Notes under the pieces: generated by a model
What the model saw: the letters and a program-made list of their open reading frames with translations, nothing else
Databases searched by the model: none
Told to the model about the DNA's origin: nothing
Part shown: piece by piece, positions 53,101 through 61,597 of the stretch
How positions within the stretch are numbered: position 1 is the stretch's first letter
Layout: every line of letters begins with the position of its first letter
DNA from: Butyrivibrio sp. AE2015
Lineage (GTDB): Bacteria; Bacillota; Clostridia; Lachnospirales; Lachnospiraceae
Assembly: GCF_000420825.1 (NCBI RefSeq)
Contig: NZ_ATVR01000009.1
Location: forward strand, 45,436 to 109,435
Length of the DNA: 64,000 nucleotides
Direction: 5' to 3'
Translations under genes and position numbers: made by a program

Positions 53101-53283
53101 CTGAAAGATGCCTACGGCGCTCTTAAAGAGCTTGTCCCTGCAATGGATTATGATGCGGTAGAAATGGTACTTAATGAACTTGATAAATATGATCTTCCGT
53201 CTGAAGAAAAGGAGAAGATAAATAAACTTCAGGACCTTCTTAAAAAGGCCGACTGGGATGAAATGGAAAATTTATTAAAATAG
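50137..53283 (+). CDS. Hybrid histidine kinase with multi-pass membrane sensor
   Basis: A 1048-residue protein. The N-terminal set of about five or six helices (1-195) resembles an ECF S-component/5TM-type sensor (LAGKWIAGFFGLPLFLDTVG, LFAGLFVALMTNVAGNYF). A helix (about 225-248), an external dCache-like domain (about 255-400) and another helix (about 405-428) follow. The core then repeats that of its neighbours: HisKA (His near 463, [20 protein letters not shown]), HATPase, receiver ([11 protein letters not shown]), HPt (KVHALKSTARIIGA) and the conserved C-terminal module (about 985-1048). Its start is coupled to the response regulator; the AGGTG site overlaps that stop. Confidence 0.95.
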   Translation: MRKRTFKDYSSKEIYIYKVTLILAGILLNLAGKWIAGFFGLPLFLDTVGTIFASAECGLFAGLFVALMTNVAGNYFDGVSLYFAIVNMVVALCSARFFYKNYLKRKSGLISFISVISIISGTLSAFIEWSIIGVPENELVAGFTALVLDKADLPYMLSYVIGDVAVNFIDKTVAVVIALILVWLIPGGVRDGIWNRELNYAEVAKEQFYNGEYNDMNRRKIRIRLLSIIALEATFLSAVISYVSISLYNENAVRDRIEQVKGVTRLISGAFDGDMMPVFLEEGFSNQRYLDLEGLLVATCVNSPGVDRAYVYQIKENGYYIIFDSDPGFKVGGSIGEYHPHIEGFLPYVPQLVAGEKIDPVEINDDSGWYITGLQPVYNSAGECVAYVGADMSMKNILSYRHDFTIRVLLVAVSFLVLSISLGVWLAAKYHTILDRQYDMLREAKEEADSANRAKTRFLANMSHEIRTPINTIMGMDEMILRQDTEGVSRDYVENIQGYAASIKKASEILLGLINDILDLSKIESGKMNLVEQNYDTAEALRSIVSMIRVKSNEKGLDFKVEIDKDIPKVLYGDVGKLKQVVLNLLTNAIKYTNEGGFTLKLAMLRSDGDRCDLYLGVNDTGIGIKSGDIDKIFAPFERVDEVKNEAVQGTGLGLNISRQFVKLMGGELKCESEYGEGSTFFFTISQKVINNDPIGEFVEKHDEQHVGKYIPKFVAPDAKIMVVDDNEMNLQVVLGLLKRSKINIVTAMSGRECLDKLDDSYNLILLDHMMPGMDGIETLQEIHQITVEIPVIALTANAAHDGRDYYRSKGFIDYLAKPVDGDLLEETIRKYLPDNLIHDVDPNEVEKEKPHLSESLKKLIGIEGINLDDGINFCGSTDSLEKFLDTFYGTIDEKAKEIEDAFTSEDYSFYTIKVHALKSTARIIGAKELSELALSLEEAGKSGNIDLIKEKTKTLLSLYRSYKGKLHNYFAKRHQSEGEKETITEDMLKDAYGALKELVPAMDYDAVEMVLNELDKYDLPSEEKEKINKLQDLLKKADWDEMENLLK

Positions 53284-53284
53284 A

Positions 53285-55801
53285 TCAGTGAGATGATAAA
53301 AGTTCATCGATCTTATCCCAATCAAAGGCCTTAAGGGCTGTTGCAATATTGTCAAATACAGCTTTATCCTCTTTTGGAAGAACGTAATCATTTAGCTGGG
53401 CAAGGACTAATTCAGCACTATCATAGTCCATCTGCTCAGCTATTTCTTTTAATGAGGCATATGCACTGCTTAGGTCATCAGAAGAAATGGGCTCTTTTCC
53501 TGTGTCGTCAGAGGTTTCTTTGCTGTCAAGTTTTGAAAGCTTATTTTTAAAGCTCCTGTACATTTCGAGAAGCTCATCGTTGTGGGTGGTAATAAAGCCC
53601 AAATCGGATTTGTTTCCGGCGTCCTCAAGAGACTTTGCAAGTTCTGAAAGCTCATTAGCTCCAATAATGCGGGCAGAGCTCTTTAAGGCATGAACCTTAA
53701 TTGTGTAGAGCTTTATGTCGTTTTCTTTGTAGGCGTTTTCAATTACTTTTGCATTCTCATCTATGGTGTCGTAAAAGAGCTGTGCAGAGAAAACAAAGCC
53801 TATGGCACCACCGGAGTTTTTGATTCCATCTTCAGCTTTAATACCTTCTACCTTTTCAAGCCACTTTTTATCAGGAGGAAGTTCAGGACTTTCTTCTGGA
53901 ATTATTGGAGAAACAGCCTCTTTGATCTTTTCCTTTGGAATATTGTCGAGAAGTGCTTTCTCTAAAACATTTGAATCAATAGGTTTACTGATATATCCGA
54001 TAAAGCCCTTTGAACCATAGAATCCATCGCCGTTTGCCATATAGTTTGCGGTCAGGGCAATGGCAGGTATTTCTTTGTTAAATTCTCTTACCTTCTCAAG
54101 GGTTTCAATTCCATCCATTCCTGGCATCATGTGATCCAAAAGAAGAAGGTCATAATTATTTTCTTTTAGCATATCCAGGCAGGCAAAGCCTGATTCAGCT
54201 GTATCGATTTGAACTTTGATGGGCTTAAGGAACCCTTTTACAACTGCAAGGTTCATGGAGTTATCATCAACAACCAGAATTTTAGCATCTTCTGCTGTAA
54301 ATCCGGCAACGTGGAGTCCGACAGATTTTGTTTCATCTGTTTCTTTGAATTCCCCAATAGGAGTGGCGTCAATGATCTTCTGGTTTACAGTGAAAATAAA
54401 AGTGGAACCTTCACCGTAGACACTTTCGCAGGTGAGGCTTCCGCCTAAAAGCTCCGAGAACTGTCTGGAGATATCAAGTCCAAGTCCTGTTCCCTGAATA
54501 CTGTTGTTTCTCTCTTCGTCAAGTCTTTCAAAAGCTGAAAAGAGCTTAGGGATATCTTCTTCTTTAACGCCGATTCCGGTATCCTTAACAGAGAAAAGAA
54601 GATTACAATTATCACCTTCTACTGAGAGAACTTTTGCAGTAAGAGTAAAGCCGCCTACTTCTGTGTATTTTACGGCGTTTGTTAAGAGATTAAGTACTAT
54701 CTGCTTTATTTTTCCCATATCGCCATAAAGTTTTGCAGGCAGCTCTTTATCTATATCGAGTTCAAAGTACAGGTCTTTCTGATTACTTCTTATGCGGATC
54801 ATGGTAATGACTCCCCTAAGAAGCGTAGTAACGTCGTATTCCTGCTCGACAATGTGCATCTTACCTGACTCGATCTTGGAGATATCAAGAATGTCATTGA
54901 TAAGTCCAAGCAGAGATTCAGAGGCATATCTGATATCGAGTGCGTAGTTTGTTATGGACATGAAATATGGCTTAGGAACACCGGTGGCGTCTTCTCTTAA
55001 GATCATTTCATCCATTCCCATGATGGTGTTGATAGGGGTTCTGATCTCATGAGACATATTTGCCAGGAATCTTGATTTTGCATTATTGGCCTTTTCGGCA
55101 GCCATTTTGGCCTCTTCAAGCTTATTCATATTAATGATCTCAAATACATAGGCAAGCACTACCATTCCAACTATGGTCATGTTTGTAAGCGAAAGACCAT
55201 AGGAAAAGATCTGTATTACTGTTGCCACGTACGGAAGGATGCTAAACAAAAGCAGAAAGATAGTGGAACTGCGGTACAAATATTTTCTGATCCTGATGAT
55301 AGTGACGATCTGGAGCAAAGTTATAGAAAGCGGGAATAAATATGACACAAGAAATCCCGGGTTTCTCACATAGTGATTGGTTTCGTCAAAGTAATAATAG
55401 AATTTGGTAAAGAGGTTGGCGACTATCATAAGTGCACCGATAGTGAAAAGAAATTCACTGATAACCAGAAGTATCGGTGGCTTTTTAGGCTTTACTGTCG
55501 TTTTTATTATGTCTAGCAGATATACGTTAAAAGCGTGGGATACATATAAGGACAGCAAATAAACGAGGAAATTACTTATTCTTACCATCCAGTATCCTTT
55601 TTCTGATATATCACCTCTGTAAATATATGCAATCCTGTCAAAAATAAGAAGAAACATGGAAGAAAGTTCCATGGAAACAAGAGCGTGTTTTCGAGACCTG
55701 GTAAGAGTTTTGGTGGACAAAGCAAGGATTGTCAATACTCCACAACCACCACTTAGAAACAGCATGATATCAAGTTGGTAAGTTCTCAAAAAATCGTACA
55801 T
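53285..55801 (-). CDS. Hybrid histidine kinase with seven-helix sensor
   Basis: An 838-residue protein. The N-terminal 225 residues contain about seven membrane helices with short loops (7TM-like sensor, no large external domain). The shared core follows: HisKA ([20 protein letters not shown], His near 250), HATPase, receiver with [11 protein letters not shown] (about 500-625), HPt with [14 protein letters not shown] (His near 701) and the C-terminal module (about 775-838). It is convergent with the upstream kinase gene, with only one base between the two stop codons, so the transcripts must overlap. The site before its ATG is weak (GGCGGG). Confidence 0.95.
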   Translation of the reverse strand: MYDFLRTYQLDIMLFLSGGCGVLTILALSTKTLTRSRKHALVSMELSSMFLLIFDRIAYIYRGDISEKGYWMVRISNFLVYLLSLYVSHAFNVYLLDIIKTTVKPKKPPILLVISEFLFTIGALMIVANLFTKFYYYFDETNHYVRNPGFLVSYLFPLSITLLQIVTIIRIRKYLYRSSTIFLLLFSILPYVATVIQIFSYGLSLTNMTIVGMVVLAYVFEIINMNKLEEAKMAAEKANNAKSRFLANMSHEIRTPINTIMGMDEMILREDATGVPKPYFMSITNYALDIRYASESLLGLINDILDISKIESGKMHIVEQEYDVTTLLRGVITMIRIRSNQKDLYFELDIDKELPAKLYGDMGKIKQIVLNLLTNAVKYTEVGGFTLTAKVLSVEGDNCNLLFSVKDTGIGVKEEDIPKLFSAFERLDEERNNSIQGTGLGLDISRQFSELLGGSLTCESVYGEGSTFIFTVNQKIIDATPIGEFKETDETKSVGLHVAGFTAEDAKILVVDDNSMNLAVVKGFLKPIKVQIDTAESGFACLDMLKENNYDLLLLDHMMPGMDGIETLEKVREFNKEIPAIALTANYMANGDGFYGSKGFIGYISKPIDSNVLEKALLDNIPKEKIKEAVSPIIPEESPELPPDKKWLEKVEGIKAEDGIKNSGGAIGFVFSAQLFYDTIDENAKVIENAYKENDIKLYTIKVHALKSSARIIGANELSELAKSLEDAGNKSDLGFITTHNDELLEMYRSFKNKLSKLDSKETSDDTGKEPISSDDLSSAYASLKEIAEQMDYDSAELVLAQLNDYVLPKEDKAVFDNIATALKAFDWDKIDELLSSH

Positions 55802-55962
55802 ACAAATACCCGCCGAAAGACCATATTTATAGATACTACTAGTATACCATATTAATGATTAAAAATTGATAAAGTACGATAAAACGTTTGAACTGGACTT
55901 GGTAAAATGCTATATTTAAACTAGACTGTTGTAGTCAATATGGACTTCGTGGGTGATGCAGG

Positions 55963-56565
55963 ATGAACGAAAAATTTTTTGAACTAAAAAAAGAGAAACA
56001 GGACCGCATGATAAATGCTGCGCTTTTAGTGTTTTCCCGTTACGGCTATTATCATGCAAGCACTGATGAAATTGTTAAAGTTGCCGGAATAAGTAAGGGA
56101 CTTCTTTTTCACTATTTCGGGAGCAAGATCGGGCTCTATTCCTTTCTGTATGATTATGCTACCCGTTTTGTAACCCTTGAACTTGCACAGAATGTGGATA
56201 AAGGCGAGACAGAGTACTTTGAACTGTACAAGCAGATCGTTTCAGCCAAGGCGGCTTCTATGGGCCAGTATCCATATATATATCTTTTCCTGAAAAGAGC
56301 TGAGGATGAGACTTATGCAGAGGCTCTTTCCGAAATAATGGAAAGGCGTGAAAAATATCAAAGAATAATGGAAGCTTTAAGAGAAAGAGCTGATATAACA
56401 GTTTTTTCTCCTGGAATTAACTATAACAAAGTTTGGAATATGCTCGATCATACTGTTGATGGAGTTATGGAAAAAGAGCTGAAGCAGGACACCTTCAGGT
56501 CAGATCTGTTTTTAGAAGAAGCTATTGAATATGTTGATATGGTAAGCAAAATGGTTCTCTCATAA
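55963..56565 (+). CDS. TetR family regulator
   Basis: A 200-residue repressor. The N-terminal TetR helix-turn-helix is clear: MINAALLVFSRYGYYHASTD, EIVKVAGISKGLLFHYFGSK, IGLYSFLYDYATRF. The helical ligand domain shows no recognisable specificity. The site before the ATG is weak (GGGTG/AGG). The PfkB-like gene begins 13 nt after its stop, so they form an operon and the regulator probably controls that gene. It is divergent from the kinase gene, sharing a 161-nt region. Confidence 0.93.
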   Translation: MNEKFFELKKEKQDRMINAALLVFSRYGYYHASTDEIVKVAGISKGLLFHYFGSKIGLYSFLYDYATRFVTLELAQNVDKGETEYFELYKQIVSAKAASMGQYPYIYLFLKRAEDETYAEALSEIMERREKYQRIMEALRERADITVFSPGINYNKVWNMLDHTVDGVMEKELKQDTFRSDLFLEEAIEYVDMVSKMVLS

Positions 56566-56577
56566 AAGGAGGCAAAC

Positions 56578-57519
56578 ATGAGCAAGTTTTTAGTAGCTGG
56601 AGTAACGCAGATTGAAACAATTGTCAGAGTGGATAAGATTCCCGTAAATTATGCTCCTTTGACCAGGGTTCAGGATTCTATCTACACTGCCATGGGCGGC
56701 GATGCTTACAATGAGTCACTGGCTCTAAAGTGGTTGGGAGATGAAGTTACATTCATGTCCATTGTTGGAAGAAATCAGGATTTTGGTCTTATCAATCCGC
56801 CTGACAGAAGGATAACTCTTTCTACTGACTATATCATTCCTCAGATGCAGGAAACTCCCACTGAAGTGGTGCTGTATGACAAACAGAGAAAGCAGCAGAT
56901 ATTTGAGGATATTAAGGACCTTAGAGAAAATGTATACGACATGAATGTGGTAACACCAATAGCCGGTGCATGTGACATGATGGTCCTTGCCAATGCTAAT
57001 TTCTGCAGGCCTTTTGCCAAGACTGCTGCAGAACTTGGAAAGCCGATAGCAGTCAATATAAGAAGCTATAATCCTGAAAAGGAAAAATACAATACGGATT
57101 TCCTTGAACCTGCAAAGGTACTGTATTTCAGCGATGATACTCTCTCTGAGGATCCATATGATTTCATAGACAGAATGGCATCAACTTATGGAACAGAGGT
57201 AATTATTCTTGGACAGGGTAGTGAAGGCCTTATCCTGTTTGACAAGACCAAGGATATAAAGGCTCATTACAAGACAGTTAAGACCAACGAAGTTGTCAAT
57301 ACAATCGGTGCCGGTAATGCCCTGTTTGCATGTTTCCTTCATTTCTACATGGAGACGGGAGACAGTGTAAACGCAATAAAGAATGCTCTTTTATTTGCAT
57401 CCTACAAGATCGGGTATATGGGTACTTCCAATGGATTTATGACTGTAGACCAGCTTGAGCAGTGGAGAAACCTTATTTGGGGAATTAAAAAGACTCCTTT
57501 TGAAGAGCATGGTGTTTGA
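56578..57519 (+). CDS. PfkB-like carbohydrate kinase with altered active site
   Basis: A 313-residue protein of the ribokinase fold. The first signature is changed (YTAMGGDAYNESLALKWLGD instead of GG..xN.A). The second, normally D.TGAGD with the catalytic Asp, reads VNTIGAGNALFACFLHFY, so both acidic residues of the motif are Asn. The anion-hole GAG is kept. It may bind a sugar or nucleoside without phosphorylating it, or use another mechanism. AGGAGG precedes the ATG. It follows the TetR gene and is closed by a long terminator. Confidence 0.85.
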   Translation: MSKFLVAGVTQIETIVRVDKIPVNYAPLTRVQDSIYTAMGGDAYNESLALKWLGDEVTFMSIVGRNQDFGLINPPDRRITLSTDYIIPQMQETPTEVVLYDKQRKQQIFEDIKDLRENVYDMNVVTPIAGACDMMVLANANFCRPFAKTAAELGKPIAVNIRSYNPEKEKYNTDFLEPAKVLYFSDDTLSEDPYDFIDRMASTYGTEVIILGQGSEGLILFDKTKDIKAHYKTVKTNEVVNTIGAGNALFACFLHFYMETGDSVNAIKNALLFASYKIGYMGTSNGFMTVDQLEQWRNLIWGIKKTPFEEHGV

Positions 57520-57558
57520 TTTTTTTTACTTGAAATAGTTTTTATAAACTGATAAAGT

Positions 57559-57608
57559 AGAGCTATGGAAACGTTACCGGGAACGGTGATTTTTTCCGTA
57601 GCTCTTTT
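57559..57608 (+). terminator. Long terminator after the PfkB-like gene
   Basis: AGAGCTATGGAAA and TTTCCGTAGCTCT pair (13 bp, one G-T) around a loop holding ACC...GGT, followed by TTTTG. The loop side contains GGAAACGTTACC, a LacI-operator-like sequence upstream of malQ, so one segment may serve both termination and control. Confidence 0.8.
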
Positions 57609-57660
57609 GATGAAAGAACTGTTACAGTGATAGATTTTATTAGTGTTGAGAGGATTTGTT

Positions 57661-59181
57661 ATGGCTAAAAAAAGTAAAAAGAAGACAAGAGCATGTGGGG
57701 TTTTACTTCCGATTTTTTCACTTCCGTCAGAATATGGAATCGGAACATTTTCAAAACAGGCGTATGAATTTGTTGATTTTTTGGAAAAGGCAGGACAGAG
57801 CTACTGGCAGATTCTTCCACTTGGCCCTACAAGCTATGGTGATTCGCCATATCAGTCTTTTTCAACGTTTGCAGGGAATCCATATTTTATAGATATCGAG
57901 GCACTTATTGAAGAGGGATTTTTGGATAAAGCTGATGCAGACAAGTGCGATTTTGGTGTCAGCGATGAGTACATAGATTATGAGAAGCTTTACAGATCAA
58001 GGTTTAAGCTCCTCAAAAAGGCTTTTGACAATCTGGACAAGGTTTCAAAGTCAGCAGAGATAAAGAAAGAATTTGAAGCTTTCAAAAATGATCCTGACAA
58101 TGACTGGCTTTCAGATTATTCCCTTTTCATGGCTCTTAAAAATGTCAATGGCGGCAAGGCCTGGGACACATGGGAAGAGGGAGTGAGACTTAGAAAAAAG
58201 GATGCGCTTAAAGCTGCTGTAGAAAAATATAAGGTTGAAATAGAGTTTTACAGCTTTTTACAGTATCTTTTCTCAAAACAGTGGAAAGCGCTCAAGGCAT
58301 ATGCTAATGGGAAGGGCGTTGATATTGTGGGAGATATCCCGATCTATGTGGCATTTGACAGTGCTGATACATGGGCTAATCCTGAACTCTTCCAGCTCGA
58401 TAAGGACAATGTTCCTACGGATGTTGCAGGATGCCCGCCGGATGCATTCAGTGCAACAGGTCAGCTTTGGGGCAATCCTTTGTATAGATGGGATTATCAC
58501 AAGAAGACAGGCTACAAGTGGTGGATGAAGAGACTTGCCCATTGCTTTAAGCTATATGATGTCGTAAGAATCGACCACTTCAGAGGCTTTGATGAGTACT
58601 ATGCAATTCCATATGGCAACCCTACTGCTGAGATTGGAGAGTGGAGAAAAGGTCCGGGTATCGAGCTTTTTGATGTCATGAAAAAGGAACTTGGCGAGCA
58701 GAGAGTTATTGCAGAGGATCTTGGCTTTTTGACTCCTTCTGTAATAAAACTTGTTAAAAAGACAGGCTTCCCGGGAATGAAGATCCTTGAATTTGCTTTT
58801 GATTCAAGGGAGGAGAGCGACTATCTTCCTCACAACTATACAAAGAACTGCATTGTTTATACAGGAACTCACGACAATGAAACCTGCAGAGGCTGGTTCG
58901 ATGCACTTCCAAGAAGCGACAAGAGATTTGCCAAGGAATATCTGGGTATCACATACTCAAAAGATGCAGTCAAAGCTATGATCAGAGCGGCTTTTGCCAG
59001 CGTATCTGACACAGCGATCATTCCAATGCAGGATTATCTGGAACTTGGTGCAGAGGCAAGGATCAATACTCCTTCAACACTCGGTGGCAACTGGGTATGG
59101 CGTATGAGAAAAGATGCTCTTTCAGATTCTCTTTGCAAGGGAATGTATGACTATGCTAGAATCTATGGAAGATTGAGATAA
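57661..59181 (+). CDS. malQ: 4-alpha-glucanotransferase (amylomaltase, GH77)
   Basis: A 506-residue enzyme that transfers maltosyl/maltodextrin units during starch or glycogen use. ATG 57661 has GAGAGG 7 nt upstream; a TTG 18 nt earlier is less likely. GH77 motifs: GVLLPIFSLPSEYGIGTFSK, WQILPLGPTSYGDSPYQSFS, DIPIYVAFDSADTW, nucleophile Asp in VRIDHFRGFDEYYAIP, acid/base Glu in IAEDLGFLTPSV, and YTGTHDNETCRGW. A LacI regulator follows after about 80 nt and a LacI-like site lies upstream. Confidence 0.97.
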   Translation: MAKKSKKKTRACGVLLPIFSLPSEYGIGTFSKQAYEFVDFLEKAGQSYWQILPLGPTSYGDSPYQSFSTFAGNPYFIDIEALIEEGFLDKADADKCDFGVSDEYIDYEKLYRSRFKLLKKAFDNLDKVSKSAEIKKEFEAFKNDPDNDWLSDYSLFMALKNVNGGKAWDTWEEGVRLRKKDALKAAVEKYKVEIEFYSFLQYLFSKQWKALKAYANGKGVDIVGDIPIYVAFDSADTWANPELFQLDKDNVPTDVAGCPPDAFSATGQLWGNPLYRWDYHKKTGYKWWMKRLAHCFKLYDVVRIDHFRGFDEYYAIPYGNPTAEIGEWRKGPGIELFDVMKKELGEQRVIAEDLGFLTPSVIKLVKKTGFPGMKILEFAFDSREESDYLPHNYTKNCIVYTGTHDNETCRGWFDALPRSDKRFAKEYLGITYSKDAVKAMIRAAFASVSDTAIIPMQDYLELGAEARINTPSTLGGNWVWRMRKDALSDSLCKGMYDYARIYGRLR

Positions 59182-59195
59182 AAAGAAAAAACGGA

Positions 59196-59233
59196 TCCGA
59201 TGGCGTGTGGACAGAAATCCATGCGGCATCGGA
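59196..59233. terminator. Stem-loop between malQ and the LacI gene
   Basis: TCCGATG...CATCGGA with an inner TGGA...TCCA stem. There is no T-run on the + strand, but TTTTTTCTTTTT follows on the - strand, where no gene ends. It may act as a 3' stabiliser of malQ mRNA or a weak attenuator before the regulator gene. Confidence 0.5.
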
Positions 59234-59263
59234 CTTGTAGTTTCATAGAGATAGGTGGATGTT

Positions 59264-60295
59264 ATGGCGGATATTACAATAGTTGAGATTGCGAAAAGAT
59301 GCGGTGTAGGGGTCAGTACCGTATCAAGAGCAATTAATGACCACTCTGATATCAATCCTGAAACCAAAAAAAGGATTCTTGAGGTAATAAAGGAAACTGG
59401 CTATGTTCCCAATAACAGCGCAAGGAATTTGAAGCGAACAGATGCCAAATGCATTGCTGTTCTGGTAAAGGGAATTACCAATCCATTTTTTACCCCGATG
59501 ATACAGATAGCAGAGCAGGAGGCAGAAAATCGCAAGTATGCGCTGGTCCTCAGACATGTTGAGGCTTATGAGGATGAGCTGGATGTGGCTCTTGAGCTTG
59601 AAAAAGAAAAGAGACTTCGCGGCATTATATTTATGGGAGGAAGCTCAAGACATTCTTCTTCCAAGATAAAGCAGCTTAATGTCCCTGTTGTTTTTGCTAC
59701 TATTGGTTCGGAAGTATCAGAGAAATTAAGTAAAAAAGAGTACTCGACAGTATCTGTGGATGACTTGCTTGAAAGCCGCAAGATGACTGAGTATCTGATC
59801 GGACTTGGACATAAAAAAATCGCAATTTTATCTGAAGGAAGTGATAAGCCTTCCATAGTAAAGCTTCGTCTTGAAGGTTATCTGGAGGCACTTAAGGAAA
59901 ATGGCCTAGAGATAAATGAGAATCTTATCCGTTTGGTTGATAAGAGAATTTATTCCATGGAAAACGGCTACCAGACTACTAAAGCACTTATTGAGTCAGG
60001 TGAAGAGTTCTCAGCTCTTTACTGTATTTCAGACGTACTTGCTGTTGGCGCTTTAAGAGCTTTTGCTGATGCAGGTATAAGAGTTCCTGAGGATGTGAGC
60101 GTGGCAGGTTTTGACGGGCAGGATATTTCAAGGTTCTGCGTGCCAAGACTCACAACTGTCAGGCAGCCACTTGAGGAAATATCAAAGGCAACAATGAAGT
60201 TATTATTTGACATCATCGACGGAGAAAGTGGCCATCGCCACATTACATTCCCCGGGGAACTGATCGAGGGTGAATCAACAAGGAGGAGATCATGA
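59264..60295 (+). CDS. LacI family regulator
   Basis: A 343-residue repressor starting MADITIVEIAKRCGVGVSTV, with AGGTGG upstream of ATG 59264. Helix-turn-helix and hinge (SRAINDHSDINPETKKRILE, VPNNSARNLKRT) are followed by a sugar-sensing domain (VLVKGITNPFFTPMIQIAEQ, VSVAGFDGQDISRFCVPRLT). It lies downstream of malQ in the same orientation and probably controls glucan genes. Its stop overlaps the DJ-1 gene start (ATGA), so the two are translationally coupled. Confidence 0.93.
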   Translation: MADITIVEIAKRCGVGVSTVSRAINDHSDINPETKKRILEVIKETGYVPNNSARNLKRTDAKCIAVLVKGITNPFFTPMIQIAEQEAENRKYALVLRHVEAYEDELDVALELEKEKRLRGIIFMGGSSRHSSSKIKQLNVPVVFATIGSEVSEKLSKKEYSTVSVDDLLESRKMTEYLIGLGHKKIAILSEGSDKPSIVKLRLEGYLEALKENGLEINENLIRLVDKRIYSMENGYQTTKALIESGEEFSALYCISDVLAVGALRAFADAGIRVPEDVSVAGFDGQDISRFCVPRLTTVRQPLEEISKATMKLLFDIIDGESGHRHITFPGELIEGESTRRRS

Positions 60296-60843
60296 ACAGA
60301 ACAGCGATTTTTTTAGCAAATGGGTTTGAAGAAATTGAGGCACTTACAGTTGTTGATCTTTTAAGAAGAGCTCAGATAGAGATCAGTACAGTTTCAATCA
60401 GCGATTCTCTCGAGGTTACAGGATCACATAACATTACAGTAAAAGCTGATAAGTTATTTGGTGATGTGAACTTTGATGAAATCGACATGATAATTCTTCC
60501 GGGTGGAATGCCTGGAACAAACAATCTGTTTAACTGTGAGCCATTAAAAGCAAAGATTACAGAGTTTAATAACGCAGGAAAGCTTCTTTCTGCAATATGT
60601 GCGGCACCTACAGTCTATGGCAGGATGGGTCTTCTTGATGGCAAAAAAGCCTGCTGTTACCCGGGATGTGAAGTGGATCTTAATGGTGCCAATGTGCAGA
60701 CATCAGAAGTTACCTTTGATGATAACTTTATAACCAGCCGCGGAATGGGAACCGCAATTCCATTTGGTCTTGCCATTATCGAGAAATTCCAGGGCCCAAA
60801 GGCTGCAGAGGATATGGCTGCAAAAATAGTATATAAACAGTAA
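60292..60843 (+). CDS. DJ-1/PfpI family protein
   Basis: A 183-residue protein of the DJ-1 superfamily. The nucleophile elbow Cys is in LLSAICAAPTVYGRMGLLDG and the conserved Glu in FLANGFEEIEALTVVDLLRR. GGMPGTNNL forms the adjacent loop. Members act as chaperones, deglycase-like or oxidative-stress enzymes; which applies is not decided by sequence. AGGAGGAG precedes the ATG inside the LacI gene, with a 4-nt overlap. Confidence 0.93.
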   Translation: MNRTAIFLANGFEEIEALTVVDLLRRAQIEISTVSISDSLEVTGSHNITVKADKLFGDVNFDEIDMIILPGGMPGTNNLFNCEPLKAKITEFNNAGKLLSAICAAPTVYGRMGLLDGKKACCYPGCEVDLNGANVQTSEVTFDDNFITSRGMGTAIPFGLAIIEKFQGPKAAEDMAAKIVYKQ

Positions 60844-60892
60844 GCTCCAGGGAATGTTTAAGAAGGCATTCCTGTCTATTGAGGAAAAACAT

Positions 60893-61450
60893 ATGGGAAT
60901 AGAAATTGAACGCAAATTCACAGTAAAAGAGCTTCCCAAGGACTTAGACCGATACCCCTACCATGTTATTGAGCAGGGGTATCTTAATGTTCACCCGGCA
61001 GTCAGGGTGCGCAGGGAAGATGACACCTATTACATGACATATAAGGGATCTTCCATGGAAAATGAAGATCCATCGCAGGATGGCCAGAGCAGGCCAATAG
61101 GTAAAGTAGAATATAACATGCCCCTTGATAAAGAATCTTATGATCACCTTGTTCTCAAGGCTGATGGCAATATGATAAGGAAAAAGAGATACCTTATTCC
61201 ATTAAACAGCGATGGATTTGATGAAACTTTTTTTGCCGGTGAGCCGGGTATAAAAAAGGCTGTAGAAGAGGGAAAGATTAAGATAGAACTGGATATTTTT
61301 GATGCGCCTTTTGAAGGGACTATTCTTGCGGAAGTTGAATTTCCGAGTGAAGAGGCAGCAAGAGCGTATAAGCCGGCAAAGTGGTTCTTTGAGGATGTTA
61401 CCGGTGATGTGAAATACAGCAACTCTCACATGAGCTCAGTAAAATTGTGA
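60893..61450 (+). CDS. CYTH domain protein (triphosphate tunnel metalloenzyme)
   Basis: A 185-residue protein beginning MGIEIERKFTVKELP, carrying the ExExK signature (EIERK). Other family features are GYLNVHPAVRVRREDDTYYM, RKKRYLIPL, KIELDIFDAPFEG and LAEVEFPSEEAARAY, the strands that build the tunnel. Such enzymes hydrolyse triphosphates (tripolyphosphate, nucleoside or thiamine triphosphate). ATG 60893 has GAGG 8 nt upstream; a longer start at 60854 lacks a site. It is 49 nt after the DJ-1 stop. Confidence 0.92.
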   Translation: MGIEIERKFTVKELPKDLDRYPYHVIEQGYLNVHPAVRVRREDDTYYMTYKGSSMENEDPSQDGQSRPIGKVEYNMPLDKESYDHLVLKADGNMIRKKRYLIPLNSDGFDETFFAGEPGIKKAVEEGKIKIELDIFDAPFEGTILAEVEFPSEEAARAYKPAKWFFEDVTGDVKYSNSHMSSVKL

Positions 61451-61506
61451 TTTGATGAGAATTGACTTTTTTAAGATAAATTGTTGTGGAAAAAAATATT
61501 CAGCTA

Positions 61507-61515
61507 TGTTATAAT
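61507..61515 (+). promoter_or_regulatory. Extended -10 promoter of trigger factor
   Basis: TGTTATAAT (TG at 61507, TATAAT at 61510-61515), about 80 nt upstream of the start. The leader between carries a GGGTTT...AAACCC hairpin (about 61547-61562). Confidence 0.6.
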
Positions 61516-61597
61516 CTACAAGCGATTGTGCCTAAAAGGCCAGAAGGGTTTAAAAACCCTTTATATAAACAATTTTTAGAAGGAGAATTTAGCAAAA

